The translations under genes and the position numbers were made by a program. This document shows, piece after piece, positions 49,113 to 59,476 of a DNA stretch of 64,000 nt. Numbering within the stretch: position 1 is the stretch's first letter; every line of letters starts with the position of its first letter. The notes below the pieces were generated by a model, which did no database searches, was not told the origin of the DNA, and was given only the letters and a program-made list of their open reading frames with translations. The stretch is from assembly GCA_029532625.1 (NCBI GenBank), contig JARFXM010000011.1:1426001-1490000 (forward strand), in the 5' to 3' direction. The DNA comes from Lomentospora prolificans (lineage: Eukaryota; Ascomycota; Sordariomycetes; Microascales; Microascaceae).

Positions 49113-50780
49113 TCATATCACGTTTGCAGATGTCATGCGAACATGCGGCACCGGCGGCACCGGAGGGATAGGGCTAGGATTAGTCCGGGGGATATCGTGA
49201 ACGGTCGACGAAGACTCAATTCGTGTAGGACGACCGTACCAGGTCGCAGGGGGGGACTCCCGCTTCTTTCTTTTGGACATTACCAACTCCAGTGGCGCAA
49301 TAATGAGGCATTCCCAGAACACGGGTACAGATGAGATCACGCCAACAACGAACGCCATCAGCTGGCTTGAAGTACGGAAACTGCCCCGGTTCATATCGAG
49401 CCTGTTGACGCGGATCGTCCCTTCCACCACGACGGCACTCACAGCAAGGATGACGGCCTGAAAAGCGGCTATGATTCGAAAATATACGTGGCAACGCTTT
49501 GTTGCTTGCTTCCCCTGTCGAGGCTCAGTAACCTGAGTCCTCTGAGACGTCATAGAGAGAGTAGGTGCCTCATCGTGAGGTGGACTCACGCTCCCTCCAA
49601 GAAGGCGTCGCTGAGATTCAACGTCTGCAGCAAGGCACTTGTGCGAGAACCATCTGCGAGCTGCAAACATGTTGGTCGCAATCACATATGAGCCGTAGGC
49701 AAAGTACAAGACGCCACACACAAACATGAAGATACCCCATATTCGCAGCCAGAGTGCGAATGCTTCGTTGTAAATGCTAGCGGGCACGAAGAACCACATG
49801 AGCTTCACATCGCATCCGGCTTTAAGGCCGCGTCTGAGGCCCCGCCAGTAGAGCCACGGGCGTACGAATTGGTATGCGGCCCATGAGATGCAGATGACGC
49901 CCACGGCGAGCATGTCCCGCGGCCGCACAGCATAGAGGGCCTCGCGAATCTCTGCAAGTGTGGCTCGGGAGCGTTCATCAGCCGCTTCCTTTTTGATCTC
50001 GGCGGCGATACGGCGACCAAGGTGTTCCGCCTCGGTATTCGTCATGCCGGTACCACGAGCGGCCTGCACAAAGTCAGATTTGAACTGGCGTTTATCGAAC
50101 TCGCTCCCGCGCTTCTCTTCAGAGGTCGTAGCGCCGGGCGCATTTGTGCGTGCTATCTTGTCGATGGAATACCTCGCCGCAACTTCGGGAGAATCCCGAG
50201 CGGCGCGTCCAAAATCAATTAGAGCGTGGCGGAAGGCCGTTCGGTCCTCATCGGCCGGGTCGGGCTTTTCCGGGATGTCTGAGAGGTTGTAATGGGTCCG
50301 GTAAACAGCAAGCCCCGCTTCAATAAGAGTGGACTGGCGAGGCTTGACCGTCTCGGCTACGTCCGTTCTCATGAGATCGGCGACGGACACACGGGTTTCT
50401 CTACGTCCTGACATCTCGCTTTTCCGGTGTCTTTTGAGGTTGAGAGGAGCTGAAAACCTCGTGAGGCAATAGACTTTAGCTGCGGCTACACGAACGAAAA
50501 GGTCGCTTAAAAAGATATATTGGCCGGTTAGGGCCATGACGAGGTACCAATCGAGAATGACGAGTCCGTTTCCGGTTGAAGTGGTGCATAACGTGACGAA
50601 GAGAGATAACGAGAGAATAGTGAGCCCGGTACGGAGGGATTTGAGGCCATTCGTATAGCCTGAAGAAAGAGCCACGATGGCGGCGAGATATTGAAGGTAG
50701 AAGCCCAGCCGGATACCGAGGCCGTAGAGGTCAGAATCGCCGAATAAGTGACATGGTGGATATGATTGGGCCTGCTCCAT
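49113..50780 (-). CDS. multipass membrane protein of unknown function, 555 aa
   Basis: Uninterrupted frame from ATG 50780. The N-terminus PPCHLFGDSDLYGLGIRLGFYLQY followed by TM segments resembles the opening of many fungal integral membrane proteins of unknown function. Hydrophobic segments lie at about 24-45, 50-68, 72-95, 292-312, 327-345, 350-372, 433-455 and 468-492. Between the third and fourth is a charged cytosolic-type loop of roughly 180 residues, Lys/Arg/Glu-rich with a probable helix (EAEHLGRRIAAEIKKEAADE). The tail from 500 on is Pro/Ser-rich (RTNPSPIPPVPPVPHV). No enzymatic or transporter motif seen. The last residues may be replaced by the exon-like stretch at 48907-49085 through splicing. 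Confidence 0.82.
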   Translation of the reverse strand: MEQAQSYPPCHLFGDSDLYGLGIRLGFYLQYLAAIVALSSGYTNGLKSLRTGLTILSLSLFVTLCTTSTGNGLVILDWYLVMALTGQYIFLSDLFVRVAAAKVYCLTRFSAPLNLKRHRKSEMSGRRETRVSVADLMRTDVAETVKPRQSTLIEAGLAVYRTHYNLSDIPEKPDPADEDRTAFRHALIDFGRAARDSPEVAARYSIDKIARTNAPGATTSEEKRGSEFDKRQFKSDFVQAARGTGMTNTEAEHLGRRIAAEIKKEAADERSRATLAEIREALYAVRPRDMLAVGVICISWAAYQFVRPWLYWRGLRRGLKAGCDVKLMWFFVPASIYNEAFALWLRIWGIFMFVCGVLYFAYGSYVIATNMFAARRWFSHKCLAADVESQRRLLGGSVSPPHDEAPTLSMTSQRTQVTEPRQGKQATKRCHVYFRIIAAFQAVILAVSAVVVEGTIRVNRLDMNRGSFRTSSQLMAFVVGVISSVPVFWECLIIAPLELVMSKRKKRESPPATWYGRPTRIESSSTVHDIPRTNPSPIPPVPPVPHVRMTSANVI

Positions 50781-52873
50781 CAGGAATTTGTTAGTTACAT
50801 CCCAAGCAGCGAATGGTTGCGATGGCGAGAGGGGAGCCTACTATCACTCTTCTGTCTGTTCCGACGAACTTCGTCATTGACAGCGTTTGCCCCATTATGC
50901 CTGTGGTTAACAAGAGTCCTCAGGTCTAATAAGAGATGAACGTATGATAAGGTATTTGAAGTTGCTGTGGGTGTGTCTGTATATGATCTTCCGGTTCTTG
51001 AACCGAGAAAGTGTAAGGGAGCGAGGTGAAGGGAGAGGTGGTCCTTCGCGGGGAAACGTGAGTGAGTCGAAGTTGCGGAGGAATAAGATTGGAAAGTAAA
51101 TCTTCTTGTTCCAACAGGATGTGAGCCCCTGCTTCTCTTCAAGCACAATGTGCCGGGCCTCATACGTCTTCATTCGTCATTCTTTCATCCCCGCCCAACA
51201 ACTTCCCCCCGACGTCCGTCGCTAACATGATCTCGGACGCTTTATCCCAGCCTCACATACCGCCTCTAGGCTCCTCATTAAAGAGGTGGCAGCAAGAAGC
51301 AACGTAGATCTCGGGTTCTTCAAGGGAAAGCTGGGGAAGGCGGGTGCTCTAGTTGGTTGCCTCGGGGTACTAGAATGTCTCACCTCTGCCCACGAGGCTG
51401 GGATGGAGAACGATCTGCATTTAGTGCCAATACCCAGCCCAACCGTTTGGTAGTGAAGAACTCCTTGATAATGAATTACAGGTGTTTTTCGCTTTTCGGG
51501 CATTTGTTAGTTCCCTCGAGTGATTTTTCATTACGTATGGAATCACATCTGGGCAGAGGGCAGAGGGATGAATCCTTGGCTTTGCGAAGAATGAGATCCG
51601 AACGAGCTCGCAACCGTGCAGCTCTGGGTGAGACAAGGTCCACTCCAAGTTTGTGAGAGGTGCCTAGTGAAGGAATAGGAATATTGAGAGTGCTTGTGAT
51701 GAGGGCGAAAGGGCAGAACGGCACTATCCTGGTTGGAACTTGGGAGACAGAAATGCCCATGACACAGCCTTGCTTAGGATTCTAGAAGTACATGGCGCGT
51801 AGTATTCTACGCTGCGTGTAGTAAACGTTGCGGATTCATCATCTCAGCTGCACACACGATATTTTGAGGGTTGCACTGACAACGTCCATATTAAGTGGCT
51901 AAGTTGCTAAGCAGTCAACTACGCCGGGTCCTATTGCAAGCCATATAGGTTCAAAGTATCCGTGATATGCCCACTTATATGCTATGAGAGAAAGGACGTG
52001 TGCGTGGCGATGAAACAGACGAAGACTAAGCTTTGCGAAGATTCAATTTTAACTCTATCTCCTTCCATGAGTAGATAGAGATAGAAAGCAGCCTAGAAAC
52101 AGGAATGGTAGGAAAGATGGATGTAAGTTGACCTTGAGAGCAAGAACAGCGCGGATAATTCCGATCTTGAAGATTGCCCTTACGGCGAGCCGGTGAGACA
52201 ACCGACTCAGACCCTCACCATCGCCACTGAGGTCTGATCAACCCCTCCAATTTGGCGTTACTATTCAAACTATACGAATAGACGACGAGCTAAAAATAGT
52301 CAAGATCCGAAGAATAGTACGTCCGCTTCTCGCGACAGCCACTGCTCAGCTAAATTGAGCAGACCCTGAGACACCCAACCTGCCGTGGCAAAAACAAAGT
52401 CTCATCACGCAATCTCGGCAACAAGTAATTCCTGCTATATGGCTGTCCTCTGGACTACTTTCTCGCACACTGTTAGCTGTTCAAACCCCAGCCTCGCACT
52501 CAGCGTCTTTCCCTCCTCTGTTTGGCTCTCCTCGACGGTGACCGAGGACAACCAGCCTCATACTCCGCCGACCAAGAAAAAACTAAAAAGAAAACAGCGT
52601 GAGATCCATCTCTTTGCGTGGAGGATGAGGAGGCTGGATGGCACTAGTGGAAATATGAATAGGACCGCGTGCGCCTGAAGATCTGGAGGCGGGTAGATGC
52701 ATGGCAGAGACATGAGCTGCTGACGATGGTATATATCTGGCTTATGCATCCTGCGACTTCCTTACTTCTCATTTCAGGTTCTCTCATCTCAAATCTGGTT
52801 ATAGTCCCTCGGATAAATAACGAATCTGTCTTTCTCACGTCTTGCCTTCTGTTCAAAACGTCCACGATTTCAA
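50781..52873. other. divergent spacer (membrane protein / wall protein)
   Basis: 2.1 kb between two divergently transcribed genes. No coding exon or RNA gene that I can support on either strand; probably both promoters. Confidence 0.5.
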
Positions 52874-54374
52874 ATGCAGACTCTATTTTTAGCGTTGGTG
52901 CTTTCGCACCTGCTTGTTCTTGTAACAGCGGGCGATTATACTGCTATCTACAAGGCGACAAGCCCCGTTCGCTCTACGCCCCGACTTCTCCAGAAGCGGG
53001 ACGGAGGGTACCAGCCGGAGTTTGGCGTTTGCGAGGGCGATGCCACGACTTGTGCTGGGGCTTGCGGTGATGGTTTCGAAGAGTGCAATGCCAATAGGCC
53101 CGATGCTCTTTTCTGCTATAACCCCACTAGGGGCCAGAGGTGTTGTATGGATGGTACTGGAAGTAGGTTGATCCTTGCTCTCATAGCCTTCTTTTCGATG
53201 TACGTGCTAATCATTTTGGATAGCTGCTTGCGACCCTGGCTACTATTGTGCTGGAAGCACTGAGGGACAAACTCTCTGTTGCCCTAACGTACGTTGCCCT
53301 TTCTTGGATCCGTTGACGGTTACGATCAGATCCTAATGATACTTATAGAACCTCACCATCGAACAATGTGCAGATGCATTCCAGATGCAGATTTCATCCC
53401 TTGCCATGCCCAAGACCACGACTGTAAAACGGCAGTCCACAAAGACTGTTGTCGTTACTACGCCTCGGCCTACCACCACGAGCCCTCCTCACCAGAACCC
53501 AAGTACCTCTACCTCTGTCGCCGTCCTTTCAACTGCCACCCCAGATCCGGACGTAACCACTATTTCCCCTCCTCTTTCATCGACTCGCCCCACCACTTCT
53601 CCGGCCGCGCCTGTGACCACTAGCCAAGTGTCCAGCCCGGCGACTATCGAGAATACGACTGACTCTGAACCCGTGACTAGCGCGGAGGGAGATGGTCAGG
53701 AGAGAGACGGCGAAGATGCTACCATCGGTGATGTATGGCCCAAGGACCCTCCATCACCTCTAGGAGATTCCACCTGTAGCGTCATTTGTGAATCTGGCGA
53801 CCTGATTCCTGCTCCTCACGAGGTGGGAGTCACGGTTAGCGAGACCATAACCACGGCCTTGGAAGTTACCGTCCCCGGGCCCAGCGGATGCGACTTTGTC
53901 ACAACTCTTACCACAACTCTGACTTTCAATACCGTTGGGATCGTTACTTTGGACTGCAAGCCTACGCCGAACAACAGGGCTTCCACGGATCCCGCGTGTG
54001 AAGACGAACCCGAACCTACCCCTTCGCCTGAGCGCCAACCTATTGTCACAGCAAGCGAATCGCTCCCTACCCCGGAGCCTGAGCCATGTACGGAAGAAGT
54101 TCCACTGACTCCTGAAATTTCCTCCAGTTTCGAAGAAGAGGTGGCAACCGAGATACCCGAGGAAACTGCCACAGCCACTGTCGACATTTCTAGCACTGAG
54201 CTAGCACCCACTACGCCATCCACTGTTCTAAGGACGCGCACTACTACGTCGGAAACGGAGACGACACCCACGGAGACTGAGGTAAACTCGGTGGCCGTAC
54301 AAAAAAGATATGGTTCGAAAGGGGGGATAGGCTTCTTGGTGTTTCTGATTTTAGCTTGGAATATCCTAGTGTAA
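52874..54374 (+). CDS. GPI-type cell-wall protein with Cys-rich head
   Basis: Exons 52874-53162, 53224-53288 and 53349-54374, 1380 nt, 459 aa, phases consistent. Residues 1-19 form a signal peptide (MQTLFLALVLSHLLVLVTA). Residues about 50-130 hold a Cys-rich module: FGVCEGDATTCAGACGDGF, CYNPTRGQRCC, then across the first intron ACDPGYYCAGSTEGQTLCC. The middle 300 residues are Ser/Thr/Pro-rich and probably heavily O-mannosylated. A second short Cys segment (STCSVICESGD and GCDFVTTL) interrupts it. The C-terminus is a hydrophobic GPI-attachment signal (GGIGFLVFLILAWNILV). The order signal, Cys-head, stalk, anchor fits a surface or wall protein. The exact family and role are not known to me. Confidence 0.85.
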
Positions 54375-55137
54375 AATGACTTGCTACATGATGACGAGTT
54401 GATGCTTTGATATGATTTCGATTCAAGATGGTATGGGATAATGCTTGCAGGTGTTATGGAGTTCGATGATGTTTTCCTTCTTCCCTTGAGACTAATATAT
54501 ACATACACTTAGAACATTGCATTGGAATAATGGATTAATTTCAAAATAGCAATAGGATTACTATCTTCATTCAAGGATCTCGACCCCTAATGAAAGTACT
54601 TATAGTGAAAAATCCTTAGTGATGAAACCTACTTTTGTGTTCTATCGTCCCGCTACATAGACACTCTTCCGTTGCCCTTGGCATCCATGGATATATAATA
54701 GGCATATAATTCCAGGATACTGTCATGGATGTTTGCTGCCTCCTGTCATCGATGGCTAGGTGTTATCCAAGCCTCAAGGAATGATCCAGGGATAGGCACC
54801 GCCGATTCTAGGTAAGTAGGCTACTCCATAAAGCTATGACCTCTCTTTATTATGTCACACCATGTATTCCAGATTCCTTTCAATATTCCATTTATCTTTC
54901 TACTCTCCTTCATGCCTGATATGCTTAATCATATCTTCAGAGTTATAAGTGGTTCCTTGATACTAAGAATCGGTGATGGCACTGTGTTAAATGGAGCAAA
55001 CCACACACTGTCCCCGCCATGATGAAATCTACCCCTCCATCGTATTGTCCGAAGGAAAATAGTAGAGGAAAAAAAAAAAATGAAAGGGTAAGACAGCTTC
55101 AAAGAGGAAATAAACGCCCATTCAAAGCTTCGCAACC
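54375..55137. other. spacer between wall-protein gene and ELP6
   Basis: AT-rich spacer that serves as 3' region of one gene and promoter of the next on the same strand. An A11 run precedes the ELP6 start by about 60 nt. Confidence 0.6.
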
Positions 55138-56216
55138 ATGTCAACACGAACCCCGCATCTCCTAGAACCCTACCTCCCTCTCTCACCCTCCTCCCTAACC
55201 CTCCTCACATCCGTCCTTGGCGCCACCACGAACTGGCTGCTCCTTCGCTTCCTCGCGCACCACCTCGCTCGTCCGACAGGGAGCGACGGTGATAGCGACG
55301 GCGACGGCGGCTATGGAGAGGCAGTGGATGATAGGGCTAGGAAAGGAGGGGATAAAGCGGTTGTGTTTGTCAGTTTTATGAGGGATTACGCGTTTTGGAA
55401 AGAAGGAGCCGCGAGGCTGGTATGTCTCCCCGCTTTGCGAATCGGCCTTGCCTCTGCCGTTATAGAGGCTAGGAGGGTAGATTGCTAAGACGAGATACTT
55501 GGTAGGGCGTAGATCTAGACCTGGCCATAAACCAGGAAACCCTCATCTTTATAGATGGCCTGACCGGCCTCTTCGTGCCGGCTCCTCGTAAAGCGACGCC
55601 TCAGCCTTCCGGGAGGAGGACCCTTCGATCTGGGAAGCTGGCCGACATTCGGACAGAGCTTGACCGCGCGGTTGACGATATCGGTTCTGTACAGTCCAAT
55701 TCGGCTGTCAATCGGAAGATTGTCCTGATCATAGACCAGCCGGACAGCTACCTCGCCATGACGAGCTCTCAGAATACTCCTGGCCAGATTACTGACATGA
55801 TCATTTCTCTACGGGAGGTATGGGCCTTTTTTTTTTTTTCTTCCCCTTCGTCTTCCCTCTTTCCAAGATAATCGACAAGCTCCAATGCTAAGATCTCGGT
55901 ATAGAAAGTGCACGCTGCCATTCTTACTATGGCGGTAGACGAACCCCTCATCGAATCTCAATCCACCACTCTCGAGCGCTGTCATGCCTCTCTTGCCCTT
56001 TCTACTGCCCATGAAGCCCGTCTTGTTCTTTCGCTACGTCGACTTGATACAGGCGTCGCAACTGATGTCAGTGGAGTGTTGCGAATAACAAGGGGCGGGG
56101 CGTATGAAGAGGGCATAGAGAAGGAAGACGAGGAGGGTGAGGAAGTGGAGGCGCACGAATATCTATATTTCGTGGCACAGGACGGAGGTGTCAAGATATT
56201 TGAAAGGGGTCAGTAA
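55138..56216 (+). CDS. ELP6: Elongator complex subunit Elp6
   Basis: Exons 55138-55419, 55506-55817 and 55905-56216, 906 nt, 301 aa, all joins phase 0. Elp6 is one of three RecA-like subunits (Elp4-5-6) forming the accessory hexamer of Elongator, needed for wobble-uridine modification of tRNA. Characteristic parts: LTSVLGATTNWLLLRFLAHH, VVFVSFMRDYAFWKEGAARL, the DGLTGLFVP strand, KIVLIIDQPDSYLAM, and the C-terminal VDEPLIESQSTTLE, EARLVLSLRRLDTGVATDVS and GVLRITRG. As expected for Elp6, no functional Walker A loop is evident. An acidic insertion (EKEDEEGEEVEAHE) precedes the final strand. The first intron contains a clear TGCTAAGAC branch point. Confidence 0.92.
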
Positions 56217-56862
56217 TGGTCTTAGCCGGAAAAGTCTATGGAATACGATAAGGAGGGCCGGGAGTGTATACAGGGCGAAGCAGAGACAGATCCGCTCCTG
56301 TGAATGACATTCAGAGCCTGCGCGGTGCGGGCTCTCCTCCTCCATAGGTAAAATGCCGCGAAATTACTGATAAGAGAGCATGATGAATGGCCATGACGAA
56401 TGTTATTGGGGCCTCCATGCTGAGAAACTGCATGCTAGGGGTTAGAGAAGAAAATGTAATAGAGAAACCAGGGCTAAAGGATTCGCCATTTCCTTCATAT
56501 ACAGGACTGGGCATAGACCAAAGGCTGGGAGGACAAGTTTTGTATATTTCTTTTCCATTGATGGTCCCTCAACGATCCGTTCGGGAAAATGTGAAAGCCC
56601 TGCATTCCCCTATGTGAATTTCATAGCAAACCATAGCCCCGTATTGCTCCCTTTGTGCCGGCGTTTAACAAAAAAACTCCGTTTCTATTTCGACTTTCCC
56701 TGCTCCTCGTCTTTTCTACATTGTTTTCGCCCCGAATCCCCCAGAAACGTCGTTCGGGACCGGGGTAGGAAAGGGTTGAAAAAAGACGTCAAAACGAGTT
56801 AAAGTCCACACACTGCCCGTTCGCCAACTTTTCTTTTTAGGTTAACAGGAGAAAAAAGCTGT
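56217..56862. other. convergent 3' region (ELP6 / eL37)
   Basis: Lies between two stop codons of convergent genes. No gene seen; presumably both 3' UTRs. Confidence 0.6.
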
Positions 56863-57519
56863 TCAAGCCTTCGCAGGGCCACGGGCGCCGGCGGGAGTGC
56901 CGGTCTGGAAACCGTTCCTGAATCGTCGGGTAACGTTCTTGAGGTATCGCATGCGGCCGGTGCCGGTGGTCTTCCTGCGCTTCGCCTTCTCGGACCAGTT
57001 GTCTATATGATTTCAGAACCAAGTCAGCAATTTTGCCTTCTCTCTCCTCCGCAAGTCATTACCGAATATGTCCGTCACGGAGGCGCATAAGATCGGAAAG
57101 GGTGTAGTGACAACATACATTTGCGGACCTTAGCGGAGGGGTATCCGCAAGAAGCACAGGTGTGCTTCTGGATGTGGAGAGAGCGACGACCTATATCCGC
57201 AACCTTGAGTCAGCCAGAGTCCAATTGCTCGCCAAGCCCGGTACCCTGTCTCCGCGATGGAAATACGGATTCGGCTGCCGTTCCACGTCGTCGAGATCGC
57301 CATTTTTTCGAGGAGGATCCAGAGAGCCGGGGCTACTAAGGGAAAGAATTTCACGAACCGCATCGTCGGCAGATGGTGTGCGTCTTGTTATGGCGCTTGC
57401 CGAAGCTGGACGTTCCCTTCGCTATACGGAGCCAGAAAGGTCAGTAACGGATAATTCGTCTTGGGGGAGACAACAACGAGATGCCAATCGTAAAAAAACA
57501 GGCAGTTCAACGTACTCAT
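56863..57519 (-). CDS. RPL37: 60S ribosomal protein eL37
   Basis: Four exons on the minus strand: 57519-57516, 57421-57359, 57190-57119 and 57002-56863, 279 nt, 92 aa. Phases match at all joins. The first coding exon is only ATGA, followed by a GTACGT donor; a coding start placed just before the first intron is common in ribosomal-protein genes. The product reads [20 protein letters not shown] and contains the zinc finger C19-x2-C22-x11-C34-x2-C37, then [17 protein letters not shown] and [14 protein letters not shown]. The length fits filamentous-fungal eL37. The donor after exon 2 is GTTCGT, a departure from GTAAGT, but the join C-G|GT-CGT restores the conserved CGRRSLH. Binds large-subunit rRNA. 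Confidence 0.95.
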
Positions 57520-57842
57520 TTTGCCGGTATTTTATGGTTGTTGACGATGGAAACAAAAGAAGGGTGGGTTTGGCGATTGAACGATACAACAAGGCCTAGG
57601 TTTGGCTGAGGGTCGAATGCGTGCGGGTACATGGATTGAACGAGCCCTAAAGAAATTTTGGACACGTGACTAAGACTGTTTCCCTTTCACATCATGGTCC
57701 CGATGGGCCGGAATTGAGGAGTGGGGGACGAATTGTGAGTGGTGGTTTGACGTGAAGATACCTAAACCCGAGGATTAACCGTCCTTCCCTCTGGCGAGCT
57801 ATCGTCAACCTTCACACTCTAGCCGAAACCACCTGCTGCCGC
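57520..57842. other. eL37 promoter region
   Basis: Short spacer between the divergent eL37 start and the methyltransferase relic. It should contain the eL37 promoter. No gene. Confidence 0.6.
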
Positions 57843-58892
57843 TTGCATTATGAAAATTTCCCTGTTACTACAGCAGAGCCTCAATATGTAATTGTTCCCG
57901 AGCTAGTCGCAGACGACAACGGCAACGGTGATTCGGTCATCTCTGTGCCGCTCACCTCCTCGCTTGCCTCGCTCTCCTCAACTGTGATGCGATACCAAGT
58001 CGAGAATGTCCGGACATACCATTCCATGAAGTGTTTCCAAATGACGGAGCCGAGACGGGGCGTCTCGATCTGCAAAACTACGTCTGACTCCTCATCCTCT
58101 GGGGTGAATCGTGCCTATGACCCAAAAAAGACGGCGCAAAGCGGGTTCTTGATGTGGGAAGCGGAACGGGCATCTGGGCGATTGATTACGCCGACGTATT
58201 TCCCGAGGCAGAGATCGTCGGTGTTGACTTCTTGAGCCTGATCCAGCCGACGCCCCCCCTCTCCAAACTGCACCTTTGTGGCCGACAATGTCGAGAAGGA
58301 GGGGACCTGGGACAAGCTATTTGAGTTCATTTTCGGTTCACCCTTGGCCAACTGCTTCTCAGACTACCGGGCTGTCGTCGACGAGGCGTACGCTGCTCTT
58401 GAACCTAGTGGTTATTTCGGACTGCACGACATTTCCATGCCCTGGAGGTCGGATGATGATACCCTCTCGCCAGATTCCGGCATGGACCAGATGTCACGCT
58501 CTGTGACCAAGCAAGCGAGGAGCTCGCCAGGCCGCTTGACCAAGTGGCCAAGTACAAGGAATACGTCGCCAAGGCTGAATTCGTCTGCATTTTAGAGAAG
58601 CAATTCAGCGGGCCTTGGGCACTTGGCCGCGGGATAAGTATTACAGACACATTGGGCAGCTCTACTATGAAAATATCAGCAGAAAGAAGGATTGTCTCTC
58701 GCTCTTTCTTCTGAAAAATCTGGGTGGTCCTCCGATGAGATCTTACTGTTTTGCGCCCAGGCGCGCAAGGAACTTCAAGCCCGTAAGATCCATGCGTATA
58801 CGCCCGTCTACGTGTTTTACGGGAGAAATCGGAGCAAGAGTAGTCTTAAGGAGTTCGTAGACACTCTGTCAGAGATTGCAGTATGTCAGTAG
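57843..58892 (+). pseudogene. LaeA-like SAM methyltransferase relic
   Basis: Conserved blocks of a fungal LaeA-type class I methyltransferase appear in order on the + strand but in changing frames. They are LSSTVMRYQVENVRTYHSMK (to about 58030); FPNDGAETGRLDLQNYV (from 58034); the SAM motif [19 protein letters not shown] with [11 protein letters not shown] (58130-58240); [19 protein letters not shown] and GYFGLHDISMPWRSDDDT (58265-58480); YKEYVAKAEFVCILEK (to about 58600); WPRDKYYRHIGQLYYENI (58620-58680); and GWSSDEI, ARKELQARKIHAYTPVYVF (58710-58825). Two TGA codons lie between the second and third blocks (about 58085 and 58121). The frame changes at least five times, once beside a C7 run at 58253-58259. 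Intact relatives methylate themselves or unknown targets and often affect secondary metabolism. This copy cannot encode that protein. The 5' end is not defined. Confidence 0.88.
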
Positions 58893-59476
58893 AGTATCTC
58901 CTATAGCACGTTCTCTTGCGTTTTGCGTCATCGATTGCGAATGTAACTTCAGAGATGGTGAAAACAATCAGCGTCATGAGGCTTGAGTGTGAGGCTTGAG
59001 TGGCGCCGGGTCGCCAGACGTTCCCCACGTAGTCTATTAATAGGTTGTGGCAGCGATACCATATTCACTCATCCCTTACTCATCTTGGTACTTGACTCCG
59101 TCCCCATGATACATTATGCAAGACTCCGACTCTACTCAGACTGGGCGTCTTTGAAACCCAGCATCATTTATATCCACAAGAAAAATATAACCCAGGCAAA
59201 AAGAAGAAGAAAAATGACGGTGGACGTAAACGATAGCCTTGCTTTCTCCTTTTGATGATAGCCCGTCTTCATCCATTTCCGATCTTAGAAGCTTGACGGC
59301 CTGGCCTGTCATGTCGAGCTTTCTCTGAAAACCGAACTAACTTTCCACCTTAGCGACTGCGGTTTGATGCTAGAAACGAAGCCGATCGTGTGTCATTGAC
59401 ATTATAACAAGTAAAAGGAATAGAAACGCCGAGTGCAAGGCAGATGAAGCCAAAAAAGGCAATGATGGCCGCTGGC
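58893..59476. other. spacer between methyltransferase relic and GDT1
   Basis: 3' region of GDT1 (minus strand). No gene seen. Confidence 0.6.

Noticed and set aside
53816..54508. 230-codon minus-strand frame
   Set aside because: Antisense reading of the Ser/Thr-rich stalk of the wall protein.
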